Assembly (NCBI GenBank): GCA_900708905.1
Contig: CAADRB010000079.1
Coordinates: forward strand, 99,962-163,961
Length of the DNA stretch: 64,000 bases
Origin: Hymenolepis diminuta
Taxonomy: Eukaryota > Platyhelminthes > Cestoda > Cyclophyllidea > Hymenolepididae
Direction of reading: 5' to 3'
Shown: positions 24,620 to 37,459 of the stretch, piece after piece
How the letters are laid out: the number at the start of each line of letters is the position of its first letter
How positions within the stretch are numbered: the stretch's first letter is position 1
Translations under genes and position numbers: made by a program
Notes under the pieces: generated by a model
Told to the model about the DNA's origin: nothing
The model's database searches: none
What the model saw: the letters and a program-made list of their open reading frames with translations, nothing else

Positions 24620-27600
24620 GAGAAAGGTAGAGAATACCATTTTTCTACTCCCAGATTAGTGCTGCAACATGAATCCCCATAAAGGGCTGATAAATTATTA
24701 ACCATATATGGGCAGTTTTCGCCGTTCTGGCGTTGTTTTGCCCCCAAGAAATTGTTTATGTAATTCTTATGAGAAGAGTAACTCGACTGAAATACCATAA
24801 AGCTGATATCTTGCAAGGACTTATCCTCTTTGAAGGGCGTTCTAAATCACAGGAACACACGGTAGTTAGAAAGTGATGAAATATTAATTGATCACATGGA
24901 TGGTACTTAAGAGTGGAATTTGGAATATTACGACGCACGCAAAGGTGTGCAATATGACAAAAGCATGCGAACAGCTGATCGCGACTGTTTACGACAAAAA
25001 GACATTAAGATGATGTGGAAATGATCAGATGACGGCACTGAAGTAGTCGATTCCGCATTAAATTTCACGTGATAAGAGAATAAATTGGATTAATTTTTTC
25101 CCCAATGACGCCTACCTACTCGAGATCAGATATTGTCAGAGGGTGTGACTTTGGGGATTTTCGACAAAGAAGTATGACTTCAAGCTTATTGGTGGGATGT
25201 AAATTATAATGAAGTAACTCCGAATTAGTACTTCTCTGTCACTATAGACCAAATGAATGAAATACCTATCGATCATTGGAAGGAAGAGACTCCAGCTTGC
25301 AGGCAATTAATTAGGAAGGGAATTAATTCCAAATTTGGTTTTGTTTGTAGACAATATGAGACGGTTTCGAATATTAGGCTAGAGATAAACCTAAGTAGCC
25401 AACATCTTAAAGTAAGCAATGCTCTCGGGGTGGTTTCAGTCACATTAATATGTGGGTGCATGCTGGCTCGAGTACCTGGACAGTTAGTCCAGACAAATCC
25501 CCTCTTTATCGGGGCAGCTGTTAATTAATATATTCCTATAAAGAGTCTTATTAAAAGGTTAATAGGGGGTCTTTGAAATAGCTACGTAGTTCTTTGAGTC
25601 TGAGTGAATTTTGGCCTCGCGATATCTAGTGGGAGGATATATAATGACAGTAGAACTAGATCTCCCACCATACTACGTCAGATTAGAGTCACACTTACGT
25701 AATTGGTCAACAGAGGAGTTTCAAAATTCTTCCAAATGGCTAAAATGATACAGTAGTCCTACTAACAATCGAAGGACCTCAATTGTGTTCAACAAACATA
25801 GTGGAAAGAGAGAGGAGGAAGAAAAGGCTCAGGAGGGAGCATTGGAAATGTGAAAGAAAGAGGGAGAGCGTCAGTACTGAGTCAGTGGAACTCGAATTTT
25901 GATAAGTAGAGCTTATTGAAGTACGATTTTGTGTCGGCTCAAGCCTACGAAATGTAAACAAACACACCAACATTATGGCAGTGAATGGATGATTTAATGC
26001 ATTGCCTTTGTTCAAATTAATAGAAAAATGGAGTAGAAATAAAAGACAGGCTTTGAATTAAGTGCTATGGAGACGATGTAAACTTTCGGCTTGAGATGCA
26101 AACTTTTATTGTGCTTTCAAGAGCAATTATGGTTTTTCTATATAATGCACTGTTAGGAAAATGTCAATGAGTTCAAATCTTAAGTTATGAATGTGGTGTT
26201 CACTGGAATTGTCATCTGGTAACTTTAGGAACTAAGGTTTAGCAGATCTATGCTCTCTCAAATACTTCAGGCTAGGACGATGTAAAAGACAAAGGAGTGT
26301 TGACAAGTGTAGTGTCTCGCTACTTTCCAGGGTTAAATAATCACCCCGTTTCCTCTCATAAAATGCGTCATTGAAAGCTGTACATCTCCATGTTGAATTC
26401 GTATTTTATGCGAGTATTAACCAATCATTATCGTTCAAATTACCCCATTCGCTTCCGATTAATTGACCAATTAAAGTAATATTAAAAAATCCAATTAGAA
26501 ATGAGTAAAAGAGAAAACTCAGTGGATGAAGAAGGAGCGTCATATAACTCTGGACCGGGAATTCCAAATATCCACCAAAATTACGGTTGGAGAAGAGAAG
26601 ACGAGTGAGATAATTCAAGAGATCTTTATTTAAAACAGGTGAGGGAAAGAATAAATGAAGGTGAACAGAATACAATCAGTGCAAGAGTTCAATTCTTTTC
26701 TCATAAAACAAAAAGGAGTTTTATGGTAAAGGGTAGAAAAAAAATGAAATAAAATGTTTTTTTTTTTCGCCAAGGAGAGAAAGGAATTTTGAAATGGAAC
26801 CTCATTTTCTCCTCCTATCTTTCCAAGGTGAGAAGTAAAGAGAATTTTCAACTCTAGTTATGGCGTAGGTGTAATTGGCAATTCACAGAGAGATAGAGTG
26901 GAATGAATTGCATTAAATGCACTCTCATTTAGGTATTGCACCTTGATACCATTTGCATTTACTGAAATAGCATTCCACCTTACAGAGTTTCATTTGTTGT
27001 CGAGCAAATCCATGTAAGTCTGCATTGTTAATTTAATAGTCTGGGGGAAGATTGATAAATACATACTTGAGATAAAAATGAAATGGAAATGTGGTCCCTG
27101 CGGTTTATCGGCAAGTCAAAATATCAGCTTCAACTTATTCTCCTTAAGGGAAGTCCGGGCTGGATTGCGTCTTATCTAGCCAACAGATGTCTATCAATAC
27201 CTGATGATTAGAAATGATTGACTGGCAATAAGATCTTCACTGCAGTGTCCACAGATGGTCCCGCTGTGTATTTGCGTGTTTGCACATAGCTAAATGAGCG
27301 TCTATCATCATGCCGAGACACCGACAACGAGACAGGACTGACGTCTAACGAAGAAATGTTTCGTATATGAACCTAATTTACTTATTAATAAATTGGGGTA
27401 ACTTGCCTGCCACCTCCGAACTGATTTGGCGACATGGGTGACTTGACTTATTCCATCCATTCGATCGATGTGGACCCGCTGGATCTAACGTTATTGGAAG
27501 AATATGATGAATTACAAGCGAGTTCAATAAGGCGCGAAAAGAGAGGGGGGGGGGAGGGAAGTCAATAAGAGGTCGGTAATTAAATTAATACACGAATGGT

Positions 27601-28640
27601 TTTACTTTTCCAGAATTAGGAATCATTGAGTTGTCCATATTTTCAGAAGGGGAGAGTTCACATTGTAATATCGTATTGTTCAATCTCCATCGTTTGACTA
27701 CCAGATCCATGAGTGCGATGACGTCCACTATATCCAGAGCTCATTGATAGTTTGATATTTTTTGTGGTTAGTTATGTCTTCCCACTTCATAAATCTTTTT
27801 TCACGGTCAATAGCAGGCAGATGAAAATGCAGTCAACACGTTCAACGTAGTGAATGAATAAACTGTTCAAAATACATTCAGGCAGCCTTTTTGGAAATAA
27901 AGGATTATTTGCTATACCACTTCGGCCAGATGTAAATATTCTCTTTTACTCCTAGAGATAACATATTTTGAAGGGTCTACTAGATACCCAAGACGCAATT
28001 CTCTCCATCTATGGGAATTCATCAGACATCTGTGAAAACCAAAACATCTTCCCATTTTGGAATCCGTCGATGTTCGGCTGTAAAAATTAGAACTCTTACA
28101 ACAAATTCATACCCGAATTAACCGGATTTTCAAGAATAAAATCGTGAAATTAGAAAAGGTGAGATAATCTTAGTATTAGTTCTGGCCGTTACTCGAACGC
28201 TCGTGAGTCCTGTTAACCTAGAAATTTTCACGTTGGGTACAGCGGTGTTGTGACGAGGAAATCGACCATGCAACGACTCCCAGTGTGTACTTCCATATAA
28301 TTACTCCAAACTCAAGGATGCTCAGCAAAATGAAGAGAAAATTATGTGTCCTGGTGTCCGATTCGTATGCTCTCTACGATCTTTAAGTAAATTGAGTTAT
28401 TATTCGCCAAGATGACCTTCAGTTGCAGCGTTGAAAATGTGCAAATGGGTATTCTCAAGCGCTAAAATTAGGTAATATCGCAACTTAAATCCGCTTGTTT
28501 TACTTCCAGTGTGATGTGTTTTAATGAGTGAATTTATTGATTGCGTGTGCTTTAAAATGCTAATGGCGAGTATTTTTCAGAAATGCTTAAACGAAGAAAC
28601 TATTTTCCCTGTTGCATTTCAATTGGTTATTAATGATTGA
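24620..28640. other. Gene-poor stretch
   Basis: About 4 kb. Open frames such as 25253-25528 (+) are isolated and have no acceptor or donor that links them to another frame. A poly-G run lies at 27545-27554. A weak, possibly SINE-related segment lies around 28230-28300. Confidence 0.4.
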
Positions 28641-29094
28641 CCGCTTCCAGGGTCTGAGCTGACGTTTGCTAGACATCTCGGCGATTGTCAGAACTGTTCC
28701 TTATTTCTAACACACATCTACTTTGTTCTCGTCTCTCCAACTCCTACAGCCAGGTGCTTTAATCAATTTCTCTCCAGCTGCTGCTCCTCCATTCTTCTGT
28801 TATTGAAGCCCTCTTTGCGGTAAATTTCATTAAAGTACACTGTTTTTATCATCGTACCTGGTGACTATTGTTAAGCCCTTGACACTCCTTAATTTTCCTG
28901 TTACCCCAAAAACTGAAGGTTTGTTAAACATTATCAACTCGGAAAGGTAAGACATCGATTAATTTCGACAATATATACAGCAATCGGTCACCATGAGGAG
29001 GTATCAACGATTGAAAATGACTGGCGTTGTGAGAAGGAAGGATTGTAAACATACTTAATCCCCAGGCCCATTTAGAAAAGCGTTTTTAAACGCT

Positions 29095-29205
29095 CATTTT
29101 GCATTATACTGACTGGGTGAGACCCGACTGGAATCGATCCCGTGACTGCCGACACGGCGGGTGAGCACGATGACAAATACACCACTGACGCACGTAACCA
29201 TGCTC
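29095..29205 (-). mobile_element. tRNA-derived SINE-like copy, family G
   Basis: On the - strand the box-A-like CAGTGGTGTATTTGTCATCG and the box-B-like GGGATCGATTCC sit at tRNA spacing, followed by TCACCCAGTCAGTATAATG, related to the family tail. It is the most tRNA-like head of the four copies. Confidence 0.55.
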
Positions 29206-29574
29206 ACGTACGTTTCACCAACAAATTGTAGCAGCCATCTCCGAAATATTATCGGAATGAGTGATTTGACGTATTACTTTTAAGTGGTTCCAGTCGACAT
29301 TTCATCTCGGATAAAGAACGAACACCTATTGCGTACTATACTAAACAAAACTGTAAAATTCACTCGAGGGTCCACCCTACCACAATGACAAAGAAGGCAT
29401 GTTCAACGACAAAAGACCTTTCATTAGCAAAATACATCAATACCATCATCCTAAGAGTACAGATTACTACAATTCCATTCAAGATAATCATATGTACACA
29501 AGAGAAAGATGGAAGTAGAAACGGAGGAAAATAGTGCAAGAGAAGATAGAGAAAAGATAACACAGGGAGAGATG

Positions 29575-31595
29575 CTAGGAGACCAAACCCTCAGGATTCG
29601 TGAAAGTCGTTGGTGAGGCTGATTTCAAGGGGATTTGATCATTCAGTTGTTCATCTTGATCTAAGGAAATTTTAGGGAATGCGCTGTGAAAGGCCTGGCG
29701 ACATGCTCGAATTAGACACTCTGGAGAACAGTACCTCCCACCCAGGCGTTTATCCGATTGGGAAACTGGATTCAAACAGTTTGAGGCTGCACAGAGAGGC
29801 GGAGAGGTACTACCATTGCCTGTGGAAGGATGAATTACACGCCTACATAGATCTGACAATGGGAGATTATCTTCATCCTCCTCTGCATTCGACGGGGAAC
29901 TGGATGGATCTTCATTCCTGAGATTGAATTTACCGGATTCAGGATCTTTATTGCTAGCCGAGCCCGGAATTTCTGCAGAGTCAAGGTTCTGTAAAAGAAA
30001 CGTAAAGTAAAATGAAATCTGATTGGTGTTGACGGTTAATATATCCATTTGCTGAGTCAGAGGCTAGAAGTTCGATGTCTGTCGGTGCACAACAAATGCG
30101 CGGAATGGCCAACCACATTGGTTAGGTCTGACTAATAAGGAGAGTGATGGAATTCAAGCTTCTCTACCATAGTGTCGAAAATCCGGTGACCTCGTGCATT
30201 TGAGTACGTGTAAGCCCTATATTTATGACGTTTCGCCCATTTTATTCCTACGTGATTTAAAATAACCTAAGCTATTTGTATTTAGAGTCCGTCAAACTAA
30301 AGTCAACTTCACATACTAGTAGCTCCACCATAACATTGTGTTAACCCCAACAAACCGTCCAGAGATAAGATGAGATGAGTATGGACATACACAAAAATTA
30401 CGGTAATATTCATTTGAAACGCTTACTTAAAGGATAGTCTTCCGATTAATATTTCATGGGTTGCTTAGACTGCGCTACTCCCAGGGTCTGAGTCGATATT
30501 TTTTAGATAGCAGAACCACAATCAATCTGTCAGAGCTTATCTCAATCCACCCATCAAAACTCCTGTCAAGACTCAAATGATCATCAGATAACACTCTCCT
30601 CTTTTCAACCCCGTGATAGAATGTGTTCATTCCTATCTTCACGATTGGGTTTACATATTTCTCTTTGATTACTTCAATTGTCTACCAACACTATCTATAC
30701 GTACTAAATATTGCTTCAGATTTAGAATTGGAATTCTTACCCCGTTTGGTAGTCCAGTATTTAATTTAAGAGCTAAGGCAGGACGACCGTTGGGTCTTTG
30801 GGATTTTCGGATTCGGATATGGAGACGAGAGGGCTAAAAGTATAAAATTTGAGTACATACATAAGTTCCATTGACCGAATAGAAACTTGAACTTTCTAAT
30901 GTTGATAAAATTAAGATAAAATGTGAATAAGCATTCATTCGGCAAACTTCGTGGACATGACGTCACCAACAATATATAACCAGCTACTTATTTCTGTAAG
31001 TAGAAAATGTAAATGTCTCGAAAATAATTATAGTAGGAAATAAACGCATTTGTAGAAACTCTGCCCAAGATGAGTACTGGAAAACACTCCCTTCAACAAG
31101 CCCGTAACTTCCCTATCCGAGCCCATTAAGGCGAATGTTAACAACCTTTGACTCGGCTAAGGGGAAAGTATCCTAGATTTGCTTTGATGAGGTACCCCCT
31201 TCCATCACCCCTATCATTTAACAGAATTGACCAGTGTGATTTGCCATTCCCGTCACTAAATATATACAGATAAAGACCAATCTCATGGCCTCTGATTTCC
31301 TGGACTTGTACATTGAACTCTGTGCCACTTATATAAACCTAATATTAAAAGGTAGTCAATTTGCTTGCTTGAAATAGGATATTGAAATCAATCAAAAACG
31401 CCTAGTTACATCACTATAAACGACGTGAGAGGAGAGATTGCGACTGTTGCTGCCTGAAAGACTGTGGTTGTCGAGAGTGCTGGAGGGTGAAGGGGAGGCA
31501 ATCCAGTAAGAGTTCATTGTGATGGTGGAGCCAAATCGATGTTGATCCACCAAATCAGCCATCGTTGGCCTCGACTTCCTATTCGACAGTCGACG
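29575..31595 (-). CDS. 3' end of a TOX-like (HMG-box family) gene, three exons, 5' part missing
   Basis: Exons in transcript order: 31595-31410 (62 codons), 30833-30741 (31 codons) and 29988-29575 (137 codons plus TAG). All three start and end in phase 0 with AG acceptors and GT donors (GTAACT and GTAAGA), so they join without a frame break. The last exon carries CAASNC-x-NP, RYCSPEC and CRQAF. This is the order C-x4-C-x-N-P ... YCS-x-EC-x4-CR-x2-F that I recall from the C-terminus of TOX3/TOX4-type nuclear proteins. The rest is Ser-rich, Pro-rich and acidic, as is common in regulators of transcription. The HMG box itself is not visible in the window; it may lie in the gap at 33131-33760 or further upstream. 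The first exon contains RPTMADLVDQ, faintly RPEL-like, so another family is possible. The gene structure is firmer than the name. Confidence 0.5.
29990..30740 (-). other. Intron between the last two TOX-like exons
   Basis: AT-rich intron of about 750 bp. The segment at 30465-30560 shares a CCAGGGTCTGAG-type block with 28645-28720, so a small repeat may be present. No other exon was seen. Confidence 0.45.
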
Positions 31596-31599
31596 CTAC

Positions 31600-33130
31600 A
31601 ACAAAAAGGAGATAAAATAGGGTAAAAAGAAAATACTTAAAACAACTTCAACTCCATAAAATAAAGTCAATTTACAGATGGATCACTTACAATGAAGATA
31701 CATATTTAAAAAAAAACTAAGCAAAAAATGTCTGGTCCCTCATGGACGTACAGGAAAGGAGAAATAGATATCAAAATGTTGCGAAAATCATGTACAAAAA
31801 GCTAATGCACCGAAGGGGAGAATCAATAGCACATAAAGAAGAAAGAACGAAACGAAAACACAATCTGACAACCTCTGTAAAGTTAATACTCAAAATTTTC
31901 CCGTAAATAGCAAGGTGAAGAAAAGTGAACCTAATCTTGCCATTTCGACTTCCGATTGAGTACAAACAAGTTAATCTAAGAAATGGTTCTTTTTCTACAA
32001 ATTTTCATTTAATCTCCAGCCGACTCACAGACGTTGATGAAAGTAAGACAGGCGCAAATACCATTATTGGTGATTATCTTCCCCAATTGGATCGCAGATG
32101 ATCCAATTCTTTCCTTCCAACCAATCGTCGGTTTACATCCCTTATTACAACAAAAATAGTCACTCCGATAGGTGATAAAAACTAGCTCACCAAAGCCAGA
32201 ATTTTTCTGGAGGAAAAATGCCAGTTACTAAAAAGATGACGATTTTTCGACTTCAATTTCAAACAAATGCAAAAAATTGTTCCTACAGCAGCATACTGAT
32301 AAATGGTTTCACACACTGATTTGAGTGCAATGTGCTCAATTGTGTGATGACAACCAGATTAAGCTAAAATAATCATTACGACGTTCATACAATAACTGCA
32401 GTAGACTCAGCTAAAATTACCTTTTTAACCATATACTGCTAGGATAGTCAGTTAAATACGACATAAGTTAGATTTAACACTGTCACTAAAGCGATATAAA
32501 TTTATAGCCAAATGATGCATAAACTAAAACGACATATAGGATAGCAAAAAAGCAATTTTTCAATCAAAGGCGAAATTTTTAAAGGAATCAACGGAATATA
32601 AAGCGATAAAGAAGGACAGAATTTCGATAAAAGCCACTCAAGGTAAAACATAACCACAACCATTTTTGAAAAGGAAATCTTCCGCCAAATTATATGATCA
32701 TGTAGGGATACTTATACAAAACCGTCATCAGGAAGTAGTTTTATTCTAGACAATAAGGCTAAGAATGTTTTTAAATAAAAGGTAGCAATTAAATTACGTA
32801 CTGATTCAGCATAAAAAGAAATTATGAAGAGTGAATTGATAATTGACTTACTACGGGAAACACATTCGTTTCTTCATCCATTTATGAAAATCTAGTGCTT
32901 CATAGCAGAAACTAACGATAATAAAATAAAATGTAGGTAAAACGTAAATATAATAATTGTAGGATTATGAATCATAACACCTTATAACGATAGAGGCCTT
33001 TTTGAGTATGAATAAGAGTTAAACCAAAAGATAAATAATAAAAATAGACACGAATTTAAATTTAAAGGACTTCATTGACTATACTGCAACTGTGAACCGG
33101 ACTTTGATTTTAAGATTTATTAGGTACCTT
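31600..33130. other. Very AT-rich stretch up to the assembly gap
   Basis: No convincing exon was found on either strand. If the TOX-like gene continues upstream, this is intron. Open frames running into the N run are artefacts of the gap. Confidence 0.5.
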
Positions 33131-33760
33131 NNNNNNNNNNNNNNNNNNNNNNNNNNNNNNNNNNNNNNNNNNNNNNNNNNNNNNNNNNNNNNNNNNNNNN
33201 NNNNNNNNNNNNNNNNNNNNNNNNNNNNNNNNNNNNNNNNNNNNNNNNNNNNNNNNNNNNNNNNNNNNNNNNNNNNNNNNNNNNNNNNNNNNNNNNNNNN
33301 NNNNNNNNNNNNNNNNNNNNNNNNNNNNNNNNNNNNNNNNNNNNNNNNNNNNNNNNNNNNNNNNNNNNNNNNNNNNNNNNNNNNNNNNNNNNNNNNNNNN
33401 NNNNNNNNNNNNNNNNNNNNNNNNNNNNNNNNNNNNNNNNNNNNNNNNNNNNNNNNNNNNNNNNNNNNNNNNNNNNNNNNNNNNNNNNNNNNNNNNNNNN
33501 NNNNNNNNNNNNNNNNNNNNNNNNNNNNNNNNNNNNNNNNNNNNNNNNNNNNNNNNNNNNNNNNNNNNNNNNNNNNNNNNNNNNNNNNNNNNNNNNNNNN
33601 NNNNNNNNNNNNNNNNNNNNNNNNNNNNNNNNNNNNNNNNNNNNNNNNNNNNNNNNNNNNNNNNNNNNNNNNNNNNNNNNNNNNNNNNNNNNNNNNNNNN
33701 NNNNNNNNNNNNNNNNNNNNNNNNNNNNNNNNNNNNNNNNNNNNNNNNNNNNNNNNNNNN
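33131..33760. other. Assembly gap, 630 N
   Basis: An unbroken run of N. Translations across it are meaningless. Its size may be an estimate. Confidence 0.99.
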
Positions 33761-36048
33761 ATTTTGATGAGTTTCTATTGTTAGATTACTTATATTTTTA
33801 CTTCCCATAATTATTGGACCTTAACGATTATTGAGCTTTGAAAAAAATCAAACTTTAAAGCATTCTGCTTTATTATTATTACTTAACCAACAACAATATA
33901 CAGATAACGCTTCTCTCATTTTCTCAATTTTGTTCCCGAAATTTATTCTATTTATTTTCTTGTGGTTTGCAATTAAGGCTTCTTACTGCAGGATTAAGCG
34001 ACTAACTGTAATAGCTAGGATGGTTAGGCTGTATCTTTGGGTCGTTAAACACTGCGTGAAATTTTAGAAGAAGGACTGAATACGATCACCTACTAACCCA
34101 CATCGATAAATAACGGCAATGCAACAAAACAATTAAAAGCTATTTCAGACAATCCTACGTTATCCAAGATCAAGACCAAAAAGTTGGAGAAGACTAAAAG
34201 AAAATTGACAGATATCTTGATGGCAAAAATGCCTCCTCAATCCAATTAGTCTCAAAAATTCTCAGACAGTGGTGGATAACATCTCTCAACAGAAAGAAGT
34301 CTTCCATTATGATGTTAAAAGTGGCTATATCTTCGGCAAATAGTTTCAAAAATATTGGGACTTATTCGGGACCTTAAAAGTGCTCCCAAAGAGTAAAAGG
34401 TACTGGGTACAGTCGAATATGAGAGACTCACAAATTCCATACTGACAAAGGAATCAGCAGATCTAAATTTAATTGCTGTCAAACTAATTTGGATATCATC
34501 TGAAACCATCCCAGGGGCTGACGTTATCACCAAATAAACATCTTCCCATTTGACGTTGAAAATAGTTGCAAATTTGGAAAAGTTTTCAAAAACGTAAGGA
34601 AGTAATCAGAATACATTTAATAGGTATCCATGGGGGGTGGAGTGGAAATGGTTTAAGTGATAAAATCGAATACGAGAGATTTACATATTCAATTCTGACA
34701 AGGTTATCGGATTAATGATACTGTCGGATTATAAATAAATTACTTCGGAGAAGAGGTACACCACTTTTACTTGTCTTACCATTTCCAGAAGGTCATAAGG
34801 GGATTAACAAACCTCCTATAGTCGACTTAACGGTGAATTCGAAAAGGCCACCTGTTAGAACATTATCTACAACCAAGAGGATTGTTTTCTCATGTTTGCT
34901 GAATACATGAACATTCGAATTGGCATATTAAAAAGAACGTCACGGAACCGAAACAGCACAATGAGCGCAACAGAACCTGAAGGAAGACATAGTTTTGATT
35001 CAAAATCATTCATACTCGTAATTCAACGGCTACATCATTAACCACTATCAGTCAAATTCTTCCAAACGGCAGATTTACCCATCTTGAAAACCATCAAACA
35101 ATGTTTATACCAACGGTACTGGAAAAAAACACAAAGAATCATTTTTTGTTAAAGGAACACCAAAAATCCAATCTTCATAAAGGTGAGGATAACCCCTAGC
35201 GACAAATCCTCCGGTATATATGGAGAACATAAAAGGATAGTCAGTGCAATAATGGAAATACAAAGGGTTCAACAATTTTAAATATATCCTGGAGATCAAT
35301 TTTCATCTAATCATAAGTGATACTTTTGGGAGCCGCCTTGATTATTCAGAACAGTCTGTGCTTATGATTTTGCCAGCCAATTAGAATGGCCTTATTATTT
35401 AACCACCCAACCGTGTTCAATCATTTTTAAAAGTAACTTCTTCCTGTATGGATGAAGAACCAGCGTCTGAGGATCCGTAGAAGTCTACATCTGTGGATAC
35501 GTGGGAATTCTTGTATACACGTGCAAACGTGTTAGAAACTTTGAAGTCCACATTTAAACTCAACTTCCATAGCTGTCCGTAATAAGGAGGAGCGCTTAAA
35601 GTGGGTGAAATCATGTACAACGTTCGCTATGGAGACAGTCAAATGGAAGCAAGATGTTAGTTTGTAAAAACAATTTTTATTGGGCATAAGAGATAAGTTT
35701 ACCATGGCACATTAGTCTCCATGAATTCTTAATTGAAAAAGAAGGAATATATCGGATCACTTAAAGTTTTAACTGAATCAAATTTACTACTCTCAAGGTA
35801 GTTCTAGGAATACCAGAGGAACGACTATTCTGTTTTAATTGACAAGGGGACAGTTATTTATTTAAAACATAAACAAGCATTATATTGGCGCTGAAAAATA
35901 ATAAAATAGAAAAAAAAGACATAAAATATATGCTGTCTAATTTCTGTTAGATCTCATTGGAAGAATATTTAAAAATGACCTTGAGATCAAGTTCCCCCTT
36001 CACATACTGAAAGACTGAGAGAAAGAAACTGAATTTTAGTCGGACGTT
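33761..36048. other. Gene-poor stretch with a short internal duplication
   Basis: Segments 34395-34455 and 34655-34715 resemble each other (TCGAATA-GAGAGA-T-ACA-ATTC ... CTGACAAGG). An open frame on - at 35417-35620 has a plausible ATG, but no linked exon and no recognised family. No HMG box is visible. Confidence 0.4.
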
Positions 36049-36090
36049 TTGATTAATTAATTAATTAATTTAATTAATTAGTTAAATTGT
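36049..36090. repeat. TTAA/ATTA microsatellite
   Basis: A simple run of TTAA units, largely self-complementary, so it could fold as a hairpin. Similar but shorter runs lie near 55545 and 63658. Confidence 0.8.
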
Positions 36091-36829
36091 TTTTAGTTAA
36101 CTCCTGATAGTTAAATCCCGCCCACGCTTTTGGGTATTTTGCCTCATCGCCTGAGGGTGTTTAGTAACTTCATTTTTTTATCTCTACAAGTATTTATTGA
36201 TATAAACAACAGCACTTTCAACTTTTCCGCGTTGTAATGCCGTAAACATGTTTCCACGCAAAGTTTCTTCGTATATTTTTCTGTAAAGTCAAATACTGAG
36301 ACATAAGATTTAACTCATGGTAATGCCTCAAGTATGGGGCAGCGCTCAATTATCTAACCATGTAATAAATTTTGCTGCGGGACCATTAAAAAGTAGCGTT
36401 GTTTAAATGGTATTTACAATTAAAACGCTTGACGCACTTTATTAAATGCTTGTCATAAGTATTCAATTAAAAACCCATATTAATTAAAGCACACCTTTGA
36501 AATGATACATTTCAAAAGTGAGTTGATCGATTTCACTGGAATAACATTTAGAACGCAGCAATTTCAATATAGCGGTATCTTTGACGAATTCATAACACTG
36601 CAACAAAGTATTTGTCAAAGTTTAAAAATTTTACCCTGTTTATTGGGAATGATGATGTGAATCGGAGTTTGGATGTGAATCAAAGGGTGGTCGAATTGGT
36701 CCAAAAAGATTACCAGAGGAAAGAGAAAAGTAAGGTTCCTCATGAGCTTGTAATGGCCAAATTTTTCTCCAATTAAAGTTTTCTTTCAGTCACTTCCGTA
36801 TATGTGATCTCAGACTCTCCTTGTCACGC

Positions 36830-37000
36830 CCGTAGTGATTACCTGTCAAGACATCCCTGCTATCGTACTTGTCGTGATCATCTGTCGAGATTCCGCGTGT
36901 GGCCTCAGACTGTCTGCCACGCCGTTGTGATCAACTATCGAGAACCACACGTACCCACGGAATCTTTAATGTCACATTCCTCTTGATCACCTATCGAGGA
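36830..37000 (+). repeat. Four spaced copies of a 16-base motif (GTGATCACCTATCGAG), family H
   Basis: Related 16-mers start at about 36835, 36874, 36927 and 36983, 39-56 bp apart, each containing a TGATCA-like palindrome followed by C-TATCGAG or CTGTCGAG. Two more copies lie at 58601 and 58658 with the same approximate spacing. Read on the - strand the array follows the LTR at 37037-37450, where the leader of a retrotransposon would be. Confidence 0.6.
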
Positions 37001-37036
37001 TCCACTGACGACTTTGAATGCCCCATCGAGCCCTAA

Positions 37037-37450
37037 ATGAAATATTAATGTACTCCTGTTGAGATTGGAGTAACGACCGACGTTTGGCAGCTAATAACGG
37101 TTCCAAATGTAGAAAACAAAGAATCACGTAGGCCAACGCGTATTGAATAAACCACCACAAGTAAGAGAGATGAATGAGAGAGGAGAACAGTGGCAAGTGT
37201 GCTCGTGTGTATTGAGTGTGTGCGTGTGTGCGTCAGTGGAAATACAAACACTTGGGCAAGGACACGCATGAGGACATGAGTGCAATAAACTTTTAATGAA
37301 ATGAAACGATTATAGAAAGATAGAAATTGATAAACGCGTCTAGAAATAACAGATGGGGTGTTGAATCAGGGACATAAAAAACGTCACTGCGGCTTTGTGG
37401 ACGAAAGACCGAAATACAGATAAAGAGCAATTTCGGAAATGTGTAGAGAG
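37037..37450 (-). mobile_element. LTR family B (CsRn1-like), - orientation
   Basis: Same block order as the 19470-19925 copy: TCTAGACGCGTTTATC, ACTCATGTCCTCATGCGTG, TCCTTGCCCAAGTG, CA-rich tract, CTCTCTCATTCATCTCTC, GTGGTTTATTCAATACGCG, TTTGGAACCGTTATTAGCTG. It ends near CTCAACA. The primer-binding region seen in other copies is not kept. The family H array lies next to it. Confidence 0.65.
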
Positions 37451-37459
37451 TCATCCTTT

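Noticed and set aside
25253..25528. A 91-codon + open frame as a gene
   Set aside because: No domain, no splice links, and an overlapping - frame of similar quality; likely chance.
33092..33808. Long open frames of 230 and 232 codons on both strands
   Set aside because: They consist almost entirely of the N run; not real coding sequence.
35417..35620. A possible upstream exon of the TOX-like gene on -
   Set aside because: It has an ATG and readable composition, but ends in a stop without a suitable donor and has no homology that I can name.
36830..37000. A CRISPR-like array
   Set aside because: Only four imperfect 16-mers with uneven spacing, in an animal-type genome next to an LTR, and no cas genes.
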